Shown: positions 39,964 through 52,520 of the stretch, one piece after another
Layout: every line of letters starts with the position of its first letter
Numbering within the stretch: the first letter of the stretch is position 1
NCBI GenBank assembly: GCA_964035545.1
Contig: OZ037773.1
Location: 6,030,251 to 6,094,250 of the forward strand
Direction of reading: 5' to 3'
Length of the DNA: 64,000 nt
Origin: Bugula neritina
Taxonomy: Eukaryota > Bryozoa > Gymnolaemata > Cheilostomatida > Bugulidae
Notes under the pieces: generated by a model
Seen by the model: the letters and a program-made list of their open reading frames with translations, nothing else
What the model was told of the DNA's origin: nothing
Databases searched by the model: none
Position numbers and translations under genes: made by a program

Positions 39964-42900
39964 CTAAACTGCAGCCATTTTATTCTTTTTATTATACATC
40001 TCAAACAAAGGGTCTGAAACTAAAATATTAATTCCTCTTGCATCAAAGCCTGCTGGAAACTTCCCCTCTTTAGATTTAGTTCTTAACCCTAGTCGAGTCC
40101 ACAGTACACTCTCCCGTCTCGTTTCTTGGGCAGGCAGAATGCCTAGCCTATCAATTTTACTGATAATAGAGCTTTTAGTCTGCCTAGTGGTATACGAGCT
40201 AGAAGTAGATGACCTACCATGTCTGGTGGATACGGAAGTGGTCACTGTGTGGTGGGATTGTCTGCCCTTCGTACTCTTCCTACACAGCAGTGTGTTCACA
40301 AACATCTTTCTACAAAACCAGAATCAATGTTGGTTAATCATCTTAATCAAACTTATCATATATTGTTACAAACTATAATGCTTTTGATTATATTATATAT
40401 TATTGTTTAATATAATCATACATGTTAAAGAAATACATGACATGGAGTGAATTGTGTTGTTAATTAAATTTTAGAGAATAAACTAAGCCTAATGTTATTC
40501 CACCAACTAGTTCTTTGCTAACCTCAACAAGGAACCTATAAAGTCTATTAGGTCTATACATCAGAAGAGCAATCTCTAGGTTGCATGAAGAAACGCAGAT
40601 GCGACATTTTTTATGTACAGTTAAATAATAGTCATTTTAATAGCCTTATAATATTGTAGAATATATTTCTACAGAAAATATATAAAAAATTTGTAAGCAT
40701 TTTACTAGCACAAAAAGTGCAAGGTAAAAACTTCACTATTTCTCTGAAAAGGTCGAAATTATTGAACTCATAATAAAAGCAGTTTGATTCTTGTTTCAGA
40801 CTATTCCAACACAACCTATAAAAGAGAGGATAATTCTCTAACCTGTAAGTGTTATTGCAAAGACAGTAAAACACAATGTTGCCGGCATGGTTCAGTAAAG
40901 GGGCAAAATCTTTTAGAATGCCAAGCTTTAGAAAAAAAGGCTGTTTTTCTAGCTCCTCCCTTTGTTGACCAGCGGTAGTGTCTCTCATGATTTGATAGAT
41001 GAAACTGAAACAGTTATGTCATCATATAGAACCACATGTAACCACATATAACCATATGTAACCATACATAACTGGATATAACAGTATACAATCAGATGGA
41101 GCCAGACATAGCAACATACAGACATATTTAACCATTTAGAACCACATGCAACCACATGTAACCATACATATATATGTAACCATACATAACCATATGTTAT
41201 GTAACCATATAGGACCACATATAACCACGTGAAATAACTAGATTTAACCAAATGTATAATAGCCACATATAGCCATATATGGAGATTGTTGAACCACGTG
41301 CATGAAGTTTAAGCTCACATTCTTCTGTAAATTGGCTATTTTAGCATGTGATGAAAAGCTGTGAAAAGATATGATTCTGTTACCAAACACAATTGTCGAT
41401 TAACAGACGTAGTTGCCTGCTCTTGCCAGTTTCACATGCTACTAGGGTTTAGATGCACGTAACTACAGTTTAACCAATCACAGAGCTGCTCTGCATAACA
41501 GAGGCAGCAGCTGCAGGAATGCGTTTTACAGCAAATATTATATTGATTATCAAGTGGAGCCAACAACTATATGCATGTCTTAATTCTATAGCAAATATAG
41601 TCCAATAAAATAATAAAATATTTATAGACCTTCATTGTAGGTGATTCATTAGTAGACATGGTCTGATAATGAATTACCTACAGTGAAGCAACTCCAAGTA
41701 TTTTGCTTAGCTCAATTCTGTAAAATTAGCTATGATATGCTTATATATCACAATTTGCTATAATTTTGTCATTGTTGCAACACCTGCTTGCATTATAATA
41801 GTTGTAACTTTTCATCATTTTATGTTCATGCTATATACTTATACTTACATACAGTATAAGCCTATTTACCACACTACATCACCTTATACTTACAGTTTTA
41901 CACTATATATTAGGATATACTTACACTATTATGTTACATACTAAAAACCACAGGACTATGGCTATCAGCATAATTCCGATCTTCCTATGTTCCTTTCCTC
42001 TTGCTGTTGCATTCTCTCCTGGCATCGCCTCTGCCATTGCTGCTGCCGCGTTGTTTAGATTTATGATCAAAAATATTACCAGTATGAAGTCTATCAGAAA
42101 TGGTATGTAAATTTCTATAGCCTAAAAGCATAAAAAAATAAATTATTAAAAACAATTTTATAAATTATATAAAAATTATTCTGTTTAACACTGAATTACT
42201 AGGAAAAGCAATTCTACTCAATAAATTCAATTATTAACGCCAATAAAGTTTTAGAAAAGGAATTGCTGTCTACTAGTGTAACCATTGTGAGCTCAACATG
42301 ATATATCACATAGTTAGGTGCAGTAATAAAGGTATTTAAAAAAAGTCTCATTCAAGCAATATGTTTAAAGCTCTCACATTTCATATAATATAGTTTGGAA
42401 AGTTTGGAAAATATTGCGTTGTATAACCTTATAATATATGATTACTAATATTTCCATTACTTGCAGCCTATATATTTGTATAAAGGGTGATGATACCATC
42501 CGTTAGGTCACAAGCCATCCATCACAATGGGTGATTACACCAATTAGTGCTGCCTCACAATCCTTCATTGCATCATCATTACTAGCTGCAGACACCCATA
42601 AATACTAATTCAGCAGCAATTATTATTGTAGAGCATGTTGGAATGTGTGCAGATCAAGTGAGAAGGGGAATCATTTGATGCAGCGCAAGGCTTGGGGTCA
42701 CTGAGTGCAGTAGTTGAGACTCTGGGGTTTGGGAAAGCAGTGCACTCGGTGATTCCAAACTTTGTGCTGCATCTAGCGAGCTACCAGTAAAATGCATGGT
42801 CAAGCTCTTGCAGAAGCTTTCCGTTTGACACTGTTATGCTTAGTTAACAATATTGGTTACTTCTTATAACATTGGTCATAAACAGCAGCTTGAGTGTATC

Positions 42901-43652
42901 CCTGCAACTCCTTTTAGTGAGAAAACTGGTTTATAAGTTGAGGATGCCTTACAATGTGTATTATGCTGCCCCTAATAATATGCTGACTATAGCGACATAC
43001 TCTATAGACAAAATGCACTTGGTTATCATGACCCTCCCCTCTACTTCAGCTTTTTGTTGACACTAAATGGCTTTCCCCAACTTATAAAACTTCAACCTCT
43101 CAAGCTACCATAAACCATAGTAGTGTTTGGGGTTTCAGCCTAAACCCCAGACTACTGCACCCCGTCACCCCAACTCTGAGCTGCTTATAGCACAATCCGC
43201 TTGTGATACTGTCCCAACTTACACAACTATTACTACTACTGACTATATAGTACTAATCAACCACCATGTGCTGTAACTATTCAGTCGTACATTTCGTTAT
43301 ATCACTGTTGCAGTTTGCTTCACAAATAATTTCAGAAAAAATTGTCAACGGCTGAATCTTGAAAATACCTAATCTAGCTATAATTCTAAGTTCATTTAAA
43401 CCTCTAATCGTTATACTATTGCAATATGGTGCACTATAATATAATTCTGGTCTATATGTACATACGTGATAGAAGTAGTAGTATGACTTCATAGCTTCAC
43501 TGTTGTACAGGTGGGTGCTGTTAGCTCTCACAGCCTCGTCTTCTCTCACATATACCTCTACTGTCAGCCAGTCTGGGATATTCACCAGCACTGCCAGTGT
43601 GAAGATGATGATAATGGCTATTCTCATCCGAAGGACAGTACACCTGGCAGAG

Positions 43653-43708
<56 letters not shown>

Positions 43709-46700
43709 TGGTTAATTTAATATAGAAACTAAAAGGATACAATATGAATATATTATAACAAATGTGTGATACAGCTGGCAAAGTAATACAATTCAGGCCA
43801 TTTAATATAATATGATATATTACATAATATAGTACCTCATATAATGTGAAGCAATGTTTAATACAACAACTGGTAGAGTATTACATCTGATATCATTTAA
43901 TTTAATAAAAAATAAAATGATTTAATACCAAAATATAATTGTTGATAAATTGATAAAATTATTTTGTTCCAGGTTTTAAATTTGTTATTAATAAATAAGT
44001 TGTATAATTGTATACTGTATATATAAGATATAGAAATATCTCTGTATATATCTCAATATTGTGGGTATGAAAGGTGTTTTTATAAACCAATAAGTGCATG
44101 TATGAAAACCAAGCACATTTGTGCGAACCTATTTTTGTTAATTCAACTACGGCATATCACAGAAATAATTGTGCATACATTCCCGTTGCTGATACACTCA
44201 TAATTATATTCTCTCAGCCCAGCTAATGTCAAAAGAAAGTATTAGTTATGACGATCTGCCAATTACTGTCACAAGGGAGGCCATGCTAACGGGTGCCATT
44301 TTCTACTGACTCTATAGCCCACGTGAAACACATAGAAATTAAGACTTGATATGCATATAGAGGACTTAATGTCCAGTAACAGATGCTCAGATATTGCTAT
44401 GTTGATATGTCTTATTATTAGTCATTATATTAACAGCTGGTTAGTGTTTAGTAGAGCAGAAAGTTCAATATGTGTACATGAATGCAAGAAATAAACAGTA
44501 CTGTAACCTAATATAACACGATATATTATATTATGGTAAGTTGCAAGATAAAATAACATAGTTGGAGATAATAATAAATCATAACATATTGCAATATAAT
44601 CTGATATACTATAATATAACATATAATATGATATGCTACTGAATGCAATATAATATATAGTAGAGTATATAATGTAGCCTATATAATAATAAGACACAGT
44701 AATGTATTACAATATAATATGATGTACTATAGTACAACATAATATAATACAATGCAATGCAATATAATATAGTATAATATATATAATAATAAAATACGAT
44801 GCATCACAATAACATTTAAAGTTTCATATAACAATATAAAATATTATGTTTTTTTTATACATCTTCAAGAAAATTTTAGACAAGTTTAAAAAAATTATTT
44901 TATTAATATGATACTTGATATGTACTTAACACGCCTATAGAGATGTTACTGTAATGGTGAGGATGAGCTATTAGTACTTTATGCGGTTACTATATACTAT
45001 TATTATTATATTATACCGTATTATATTCTCATAGGTAGAACAATATTTCATACTTATATTATAAAATAATTTGGCAATGCTATATATTTTATTATAATAT
45101 AATGCAATAGTAACATAATATGTTTTAATAATACAACATATTGTGGTAGTGACATATATGCAGAAAATATATAAAATATTTTTAAATTTGCTACGACCAA
45201 ATATGCTACAGAGTGTCTTATGTTATAAAGTGTTATACGCTATAAATTGTGCTATACCTATGCATTATAAAGTAATAATTATAATAGTCTTTTGTTCAAG
45301 CTAAAACGTAATGAAATGTTCTGATTAAAATATTAAGGCAGCAGCTATAAAAAAATCTAAAACTAAAAGCATGCAAAGCGTTAGTTGGTGCACCAATTGA
45401 CTAATAAGAGTCAAGTAAAGTATCTTTTCTGCTTGACTTGTGCCCTGCATTTCCCAAGTCACAGCAACTCCATTATTACGTCTATGTATTGCATAATAAG
45501 CGTATCCCAGCTGGCAGTTTTATGTTTTATTGAATACGATTTAATTAAATCAACTCTATGACTGGCACAGCTTATGTATTCATTTTTCTTAAATATATTC
45601 ATATTGCCCCTCTCAGGTGTCTTTATTACAGGATGTAATCAAGCTCCCTGTTCAGGAAATAGTTTTGATTACCGATTTTGAGATCAATGTTTGACCAGAA
45701 CGATAATATTATGCAAGCTGCTCACAACGGAACAGCAAAACAACTAGACAAGCATCTAATTCTTCCGCTGCTTACGTATAGAAGCTACGTTATGACGTAA
45801 ACAAGAAGTTGGGTGATTCATAAAATAGTTATGCATGGTTGTATTTTACGATCACCTACCAGTAATAACTTAATATATAATTTCTTAAATATAATGAGCT
45901 GACCAAAATAAAGTGTTATAACTTTTAAATGAGTAATGCATTATTCAGTTACAATTGTTTTCTTTTTCTTATTTTTATGACAACAGTAATACAAGCTGTG
46001 AATTATAACAGTGCTTATAATTTACAGCTTTATGCCTTGCACAAGCGTCATGTAAATAGCCTGTGAATATAAGAATTCTATTAACAGACCTCTAATGCTC
46101 ACTAAATACTGGTTCAATATTTGAGCAGAAGATTAAAGAATTATATGCAATTAAATATCAAGTTTAGTGTTTTTAATGTTTTAAATACATGCAGAAATCA
46201 ATAAATCAATATTTACACCAGTTATATAACCTGTATTGTGGTTACATGTAAACCGTGCTTGTACAGAGCAATTGGCATTTTTATAGTCATGATTGTTTAT
46301 AATCAGCAAACTTAATTGCACCAATTTAATAGGAAATATGTTCCTGGTTGTTTTAAGGAAGCTCTGGTTCTCCAACATATGACATCATTGCATGCTTATA
46401 GACTCATTGATTACTCTAAGTTACTAATGGTGGTTTGGTGAAGAAAATTCGCATTTGATAAAATTAAGAACCATTACCAGTAGACTGCTAATACATTTGA
46501 CAGCAGCAAGTTTTGTTGACTTCTTGCATAACTTTACAAAAACTTTGATGTCAATAAGGATAGTTGTTAGATCTGGGAATAGAAACAAAGGGCGGACAAA
46601 GGTTATTTGGCTAAGGGAAGATTAATGGGAATATAGTTAGATAATTTTGGCTATGCGTTAAGACAGCTGCCATAGCATTGTATTATGCTACAGTTTGTAA

Positions 46701-47422
46701 TTTAAACAAACCTTTGCAAAGCATGGCTTGTTGAAACCAGTCCAAAAAGAATGGAAGGCATTAGGATGAAATACATAGATTTTTTACGGAACATTTTAAT
46801 GTAGACAAGCTTTTACATTGTACTACAATTTTATATTTCAAAATTTGTCACCTTAATTTGTACAAATAATTTTCTGATTTGTTTCAAACACTCTATAGTA
46901 TTTAAAATTTTATATCACTTACCATTGGCAGACCTTCATTGGAAACGCGACGGCAAGGAATCTGAACACAGTGGTGGCTAGAACCAGCCAGTTGGAGGCT
47001 ATGGAGAAAGGGTTAGCTGGGAAATACCAGATGTAGTGAAGGACGTGAAAATAGTCTGCGTGATCATCACTCAGGTCTGTGAAGAGTAAAGGAGGAGTTC
47101 TCGTATAAACATTGAGTACGAAGAAGCTAAAGAAAAAAAGAACCATCAGATCCGCCACGCCCATAGCTATTAGGAGATGGTAAGTTGGCGAAATACTTCT
47201 CCTCCTTCGGCGTACCAGCTGAATCAGTACAAACAAGTTCAATATGTTAAATACTATACCAATCAGAGCAATGACTGTTTGTACTATAGCTGTTGCAAAG
47301 AATAATTTTCCTACAGAGTCATCCTGTCCACCGATACTATCTAGTGTGGTGGAGGCGCAATTGTTGAAGGAGTCACATGATGCGTTAGCAGACGTGTTTA
47401 TGGAATTGTTGAAGACCTCCAT
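39964..47422 (-). CDS. Divergent class A (rhodopsin-family) GPCR (GPCR-A)
   Basis: Five coding exons on the minus strand: 47422-46923, 43643-43466, 42121-41925, 41004-40843, 40309-39964. Phases are 2, 0, 2, 2; the total is 1383 nt and 460 aa. The N-terminus has N-glycosylation sequons (NNS, NTS, NAS). TM1 is about 43-70, with Asn59 in VFNILNLFVL. TM2 (82-106) has MGVADLMVL with the conserved Asp91. TM3 has ASNWLVLATTVFRFLAVAF, where the usual DRY box reads FRF. TM4 begins RMRIAIIIIFTLAVLV, TM5 is YIPFLIDFILVIFLII, TM6 is IGIMLIAIVLWFLVCNII. TM7 ends in NHAGNIVFYCLCN, a variant of NPxxY. The last exon is a Ser/Thr/Arg-rich cytoplasmic tail of about 115 residues. An acceptor at 47501 indicates an upstream 5' UTR exon. 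The ligand cannot be deduced. Sister of GPCR-B. Confidence 0.85.
41031..41280. repeat. 10-bp-period repeat beside GPCR-A exon 4
   Basis: Degenerate ACCACATGTA / ACCATATGTA / ACCATACATA units keep a 10-bp register for about 250 bp. On the minus strand the array ends about 25 bp before the exon 4 acceptor. Confidence 0.75.
42677..42773 (+). ncRNA. Candidate stable RNA hairpin (miRNA-precursor-like)
   Basis: Arms 42677-42709 and 42741-42773 pair over 33 positions without a bulge: 27 Watson-Crick, five G-U wobbles and one C-A mismatch when read as + strand RNA, with a 31-nt loop. Read as minus-strand RNA the five wobbles become A-C mismatches, so any RNA function would be on + (antisense to GPCR-A). 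Nearby sequence shows no TIR-type target duplication. I recognise no known miRNA. It could equally be an old small foldback repeat. Confidence 0.4.
43654..43708. repeat. (TA)n microsatellite
   Basis: A TA run of about 27 units in GPCR-A intron 1, about 10 bp upstream of the exon 2 acceptor on the minus strand. Confidence 0.95.
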
Positions 47423-47866
47423 TGTGCTGTAGTCTTGATCCAGTGCTCTTAAATGACAGTGCTGGTAGATATCAGCTGCATTCCTTGCCAAGATGAAGAG
47501 CTGAAGTAAGAAGAAAAAACAAACATTAAAATACTATCATCTGGCTGTCAAATAACTCCCTGGTATCGGTCACATGACTTCCTGCCACAAGTTGCTGCTA
47601 TACTCTAGAGACTGAGCATTGAAATATGCTTAAGAAATATCACAGGAGTTTAAATTGATTATTCGTCAAGTCAAGTCAAGTCAAGTCACATTTTTGTTTA
47701 CCCATCATTGAAGTTGTTATGGATAGTAATAATTATGGCCTAGTTGCAGCAGCCCACCTATAAAGTCTTATATTAGAGCATAGTTTCACTCAACTCATCT
47801 TTCTTATTGAAATAATAGCATTGTTTTAAACTTTAAAGTCTATGATAGTCATTATTTTGTACATTA

Positions 47867-48246
47867 AGGTTTGGCCACACACTCGTGAAAATCACACAAA
47901 ATTTGTGTGAATATTGTGGTGAGTTATCCTCTCGTTATGACCAGCTACACGCTTGTACTTGGTCAAAACACACAATAGTCAGTGAATGGGTCTTGCACAA
48001 GATAAAAATAGCAGAAGATTGCCAATCACAGAAACGTGGTAAAAATGAAATAATTACTGTTGCTAAAATGCTATTGACCAATCAAGTTGTGCTTATCATC
48101 AATTGCACTCTTTCGTCCATCGCCTTTGGTGGGTGCATCCAGCAAACACGATTTCGTATGAATTATTTCAAATTTGATCGTATGTCGTGTGTTTTTGTGT
48201 AAAATAGATGATTTCGTGTGATTCTTATGAGTGTGTGGCCAGGCCT
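47867..48246. mobile_element. MITE-like element with about 36-bp TIRs
   Basis: The left end AAGGTTTGGCCACACACTCG and the reverse complement of the right end (GAGGCCTGGCCACACACTCA) match, and continue into ATCACACRAAAT, about 36 bp with a few mismatches. The element is about 380 bp with no transposase. I could not see a convincing target duplication. The TIR style recalls hAT MITEs, but the superfamily is uncertain. The ORFs 47885-48202 (+) and 48071-48277 (-) lie inside it and are not genes. Confidence 0.7.
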
Positions 48247-51200
48247 CAAGTGTACAAACACCAAATCGTCTTACCACAGCTGCTATGAGATGTTTCTTTA
48301 CCTGCTACTACTACAGTAGATATATTTTATATTCCCACCTGCATGCCTACAGCAATAAACTATTCCTACACATTATATGTGTAGCAGTGTGCTACTTAGA
48401 GAGTTACTAGAATTTACCCCAAGACATTCAGATCATATGTTTTGTTAGAGTCATTATATACCCATATCTATAGAATTTATGGCATGAGTAGAAAATCATC
48501 AAAATAACCCTGCTATTTCAAGTAATGATTATTGTCAGCTCCTCCCCTTCTTCTAGTGCACTCCCTTGGTAATTTATTATTTTATTTCATACTTTATTTA
48601 GTAAGAACAATGATTTATAGACTAAACCTTTTCAATTTTCTAGTATATTTTATTTAACAATACAAAGCAATCTCTATCCTATCTATGGAATAAAAGTTGA
48701 TGGATACAGCCACTCCTTTACAGTGTATATATGTGATCTATAACTGTTAATATACTACAAACATGCCAACACAAAAAATAGCAGCTTTTGTTTGTTAATG
48801 CACATACAATAACATGGATATAGCAATCACTACTGCGCCTTGTCTGTGTGCCCTGCATTCCAACATCAAAAGTGGTTGTAATTTATAATAGTACTATACT
48901 ATTCCATTATTTCTAGTTTGACTACTATTAGTAACTCACTTGTTTAATTATTAGTTTCACTACTATTGCAAGTGTTTGACTGCATGTGATGCTGCAGTTT
49001 TATCCTCATCAGTTCTACCAACAGTAGCTTTACTAAGCTGTACCAACTATTAGGTTAAATAGGGTGGCTATAACTGAAGCCCCGAATAGAAAATTCGAAA
49101 TTAATGGGACTTTATTAAAAGAAAAAATATGTCTTCAGACAAATTCTTCTGACAATAGAGCTATCAGAATCTCAATGTGATCACATGTTTATAAACTTGT
49201 AACAGAATATCTGTTTATATGCATAATAAATTGTTTATTTATATGTATGATATATTATTATGTATAGTTATATGTAGAATATAACAGATTGCTTATTTAT
49301 ATACCTACTTGTATATAGTATATTATAATGTATAGGTTGTTCATTTTTATATATATAATGGGTTGTTTATTTATATATGCATAATATAAAGTTTTTATAT
49401 ATAGTATTATAATAGGTTGTTTGTTTTTATATATGATAGGTTGCTTATTCGAATTATGTATGATATAATGTCTATTTGAAAATATGAGGTGTTTTTTTAC
49501 ATCATATTTATTATATAATAGTAGTTTGTTTATTTTCCAGCTCAGGTATTTCCCTTCTATCGATTGCAGGACCGACAACTCATAAAAACATTTAAACAAA
49601 CTTTTTCCTTTCCAAAAATCACACTCTAATTCATAAAAAATGTATGAACCTAGTCTCTTATATAACCTTAAATATTATTGAATTCATGGAAACTGTCAAC
49701 CCTTTCCTTTTATACAATAGGAAATACTGCATACCATCAAATATGCCTAAAACAATAGCAAACTCTAGTATGTTTGTTTTTAGAGAAAGTATAAAGGTTA
49801 GGGTGTTTTGAGTGCTTGCAGGCAGCATTTAGTACACAAAGTAAGACAGCAAGTTGCCCTTAAATAGCTGATGGTAACATTTGCTTGTTTAGAGAAAGAG
49901 TAATAAATTCAAAAGATGATTACTGGGTAAGCTAGCAACTATTGGTGAAAAACTCTCTGTACTAAAAACAGTATTAGTAAGCAATAAATTGTGAGCAATA
50001 AATTAATTGTTATAAATGATTTAGTTATAGTAGGAGATGCCCATTGGCTATCATTAGTTTATGTTATTTCTTGGTGCTGTACATTAAATTAATTACCCAA
50101 TACAACGATTAGTACAATACAGCAAATTATCATAAATATAAGGGGTCTATAAACCTGCAGGTATTATGAACATAATGTTTACATTGAACTGCCGTACAGT
50201 ATAACAGCTATTAGAAAAGACAATCATCTTAATCATGCCTATCCAATAAATTTATTATCTTGTATCATTTTGTAACGTTCGCAACCACCTTTATCTACTA
50301 CATCAAACTCCATCATATACGATACCAATATTATGCTGTGTTTGAATGAACAAGTTCAAATTAAATTACAGCTTCGATTTAACGATTAAAGCAAAATATA
50401 ATACCTTCTGTATATCATTTTGTAGCATAGTACTAATTTGCATTGTGTTATATTATTGCCTTACGTTATAATATAATATTATATTTGATCGCTCTGTAAT
50501 ATACTTGCTCATTCCTTAAGTGAGTTATTATGACGTTGAAGTTTGTATTTAGTGTATATTGATGTTTCCTAATTTTGTTTTGCCTCTCCCATTTTTCTCC
50601 TTTTAGCAATATTAAACTTTCTAATATGCACTGATTTTACAGCATGAGATAACTGCCAGTTTTAAGAGAAATATTTATAGCTTGTCATAACTATAGACAA
50701 TTTGCAGCACCTTGCAGATATGCTTCCAAGTGTGTAGTTTTTATGCAGCCATCTGCATAATTTAAAGATATGCAATATTATCAACTGCTATAGTATGATG
50801 GAGTAGTGCTGTAATTAGAACTAATGTGGAATTAATCACATCATGGGGTTTATTTCCAATCCACATGATAGTACTCAGATGGCATCCTACAGCTGTCAAG
50901 TAATGACAGGTGTGTCAGGTTCTCCTGTCACACTCTCAAAGAGTGTCAGGCTCAAGTCCTGTTGAATGTATTACTCCACACTACCATATATTCACTGATA
51001 GCAACATATCCAACTCCCAATGGAACTGCTCAACACAGACAAACTGATTCAATAAATAATAGGTGCAAGAGTTGAATTTAGAACTTGTGCATTGTAATAA
51101 TATAATTTCATACATTCCTACATCAAATAATAACATGATGGTACAAAATTTCATCTGACATTTTCCTTGTCACTAAAAAACTTGTCATATAGGAGGTAGA

Positions 51201-51471
51201 GAGGGGTGAATTAAGCTGGCCATTAACAGCAATGAGAGCATGAATGGCAAACAATAATGAGTTTTCACGCTCAAGCCCAACCATGTTGAGTTTTCACCCT
51301 CAAGCCCACCTACGTTGAGTTAGTCACAAAGGATATTTGAAGCATAAGAAGTCATCTGTCCACAATACAAATCTATCATTCTCAAACTAAAATACTCATC
51401 TGCACTAAACAGTCTGCACTGTTGTGTCTCACAGAGTAGAACATAACTTCAGTTTGGGTAATTTTATAGTA

Positions 51472-51644
51472 ATCATGAGGAAAGCCCCGACAGAAAGGTT
51501 TTTTTTGTTAAATCGGGTTAAGGACTTATTCAGATGGGGCACAGGAGCAATTATGACTGGATGCTCTTCCTAACATGACCAATGGCCTTTGTAGGGGTTC
51601 GAACCCATGACTTCGTGCTTACTAGGCAAACGCTCTAACCCCTA
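51472..51644 (-). mobile_element. tRNA-derived SINE, copy 3
   Basis: On the minus strand AGGGGTTAGAGCGTTTGCCT and GGGTTCGAACCCC give intact A- and B-box regions. The body CATAATTGCTCCTGTGCCCC and AATAAGTCCTTAACCC is shared with copies 1 and 2, followed by an A8 run. Confidence 0.85.
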
Positions 51645-52289
51645 ATGATATTTTTATATGACAATAATGATAAACATTAAAATGATAACTTATAAGTTAA
51701 AAGGTTTATTGCCTCAAAAGATTTTAAACGACTATAACAATCAATCATTTCACTCTATTTGCAAGCAAAAGCTGAATTTGGATTCAAAGACTTGTTTGCT
51801 TTATTATATTTTCAAGAACACTTTTTCCCTTTGGAGTTGTGTAACAGCTTAAAACATCCCATTTTTCATCACCCACCCCTGCAAGTAATTTTTTCCTGCA
51901 ATTTAAAAATGTCTTCGGTATTCAAATTGTGCAGCTGCTGTATCTTGTCAAATAATTTTGACACGCGAAGCACTGATCATTGCAAATTTTTACCTGCTGG
52001 CTACTTTTTAGGTCAGTTCTACGTCTGCATTGCAATCAGTTGCAACATGCAGCTCTGAAGTTATTATTGTCAACTACTGATATTTATTTAATAAATCCAA
52101 GGCAGTATAAATCAAAGACAGCATAATATCTCTTTAGCTCAGTTACGGATAAAGGTTTCACCTTAATGCATGAAGTGGTGTAATTAAAACAACCATGGGT
52201 TCACATTTTATTCATTAGGTAACGACAAAACTCAGTTTTTAAACAAACAGTAAAAAAGTTTATACTATGTAGCTGATACTTCTGTTTAA

Positions 52290-52520
52290 GATGTATAATG
52301 TATATTGTATAGTGTATAATGTATAATGTACATATAGTGTATAATGTATGGTGTATAATGTATACTGTATATATAGTGTATAATGTATACTGTATATATA
52401 GTGTATAATGTATAATGTATAGGTAGTGTATAGTGTATAATGTATAGTGTATAGCGTATAATGCATAGTGTATAGTGTGTAGTGTGTAGTGTATAATGTA
52501 TAATGTATAGTATATATAGT
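52290..52520. repeat. GTATAATGTATAGT tandem tract
   Basis: A low-complexity array of TGTATAATGTATAC / TGTATAGTG units with slippage. The antisense ORF across it (52260-52466) is a repeat translation. Confidence 0.85.

Noticed and set aside
47885-48202. 105-aa ORF
   Set aside because: Lies wholly within the MITE between its TIRs.
52260-52466. 68-aa ORF of YTLYTIHYTLY repeats
   Set aside because: Translation of the TGTATAATGTATAG tract.
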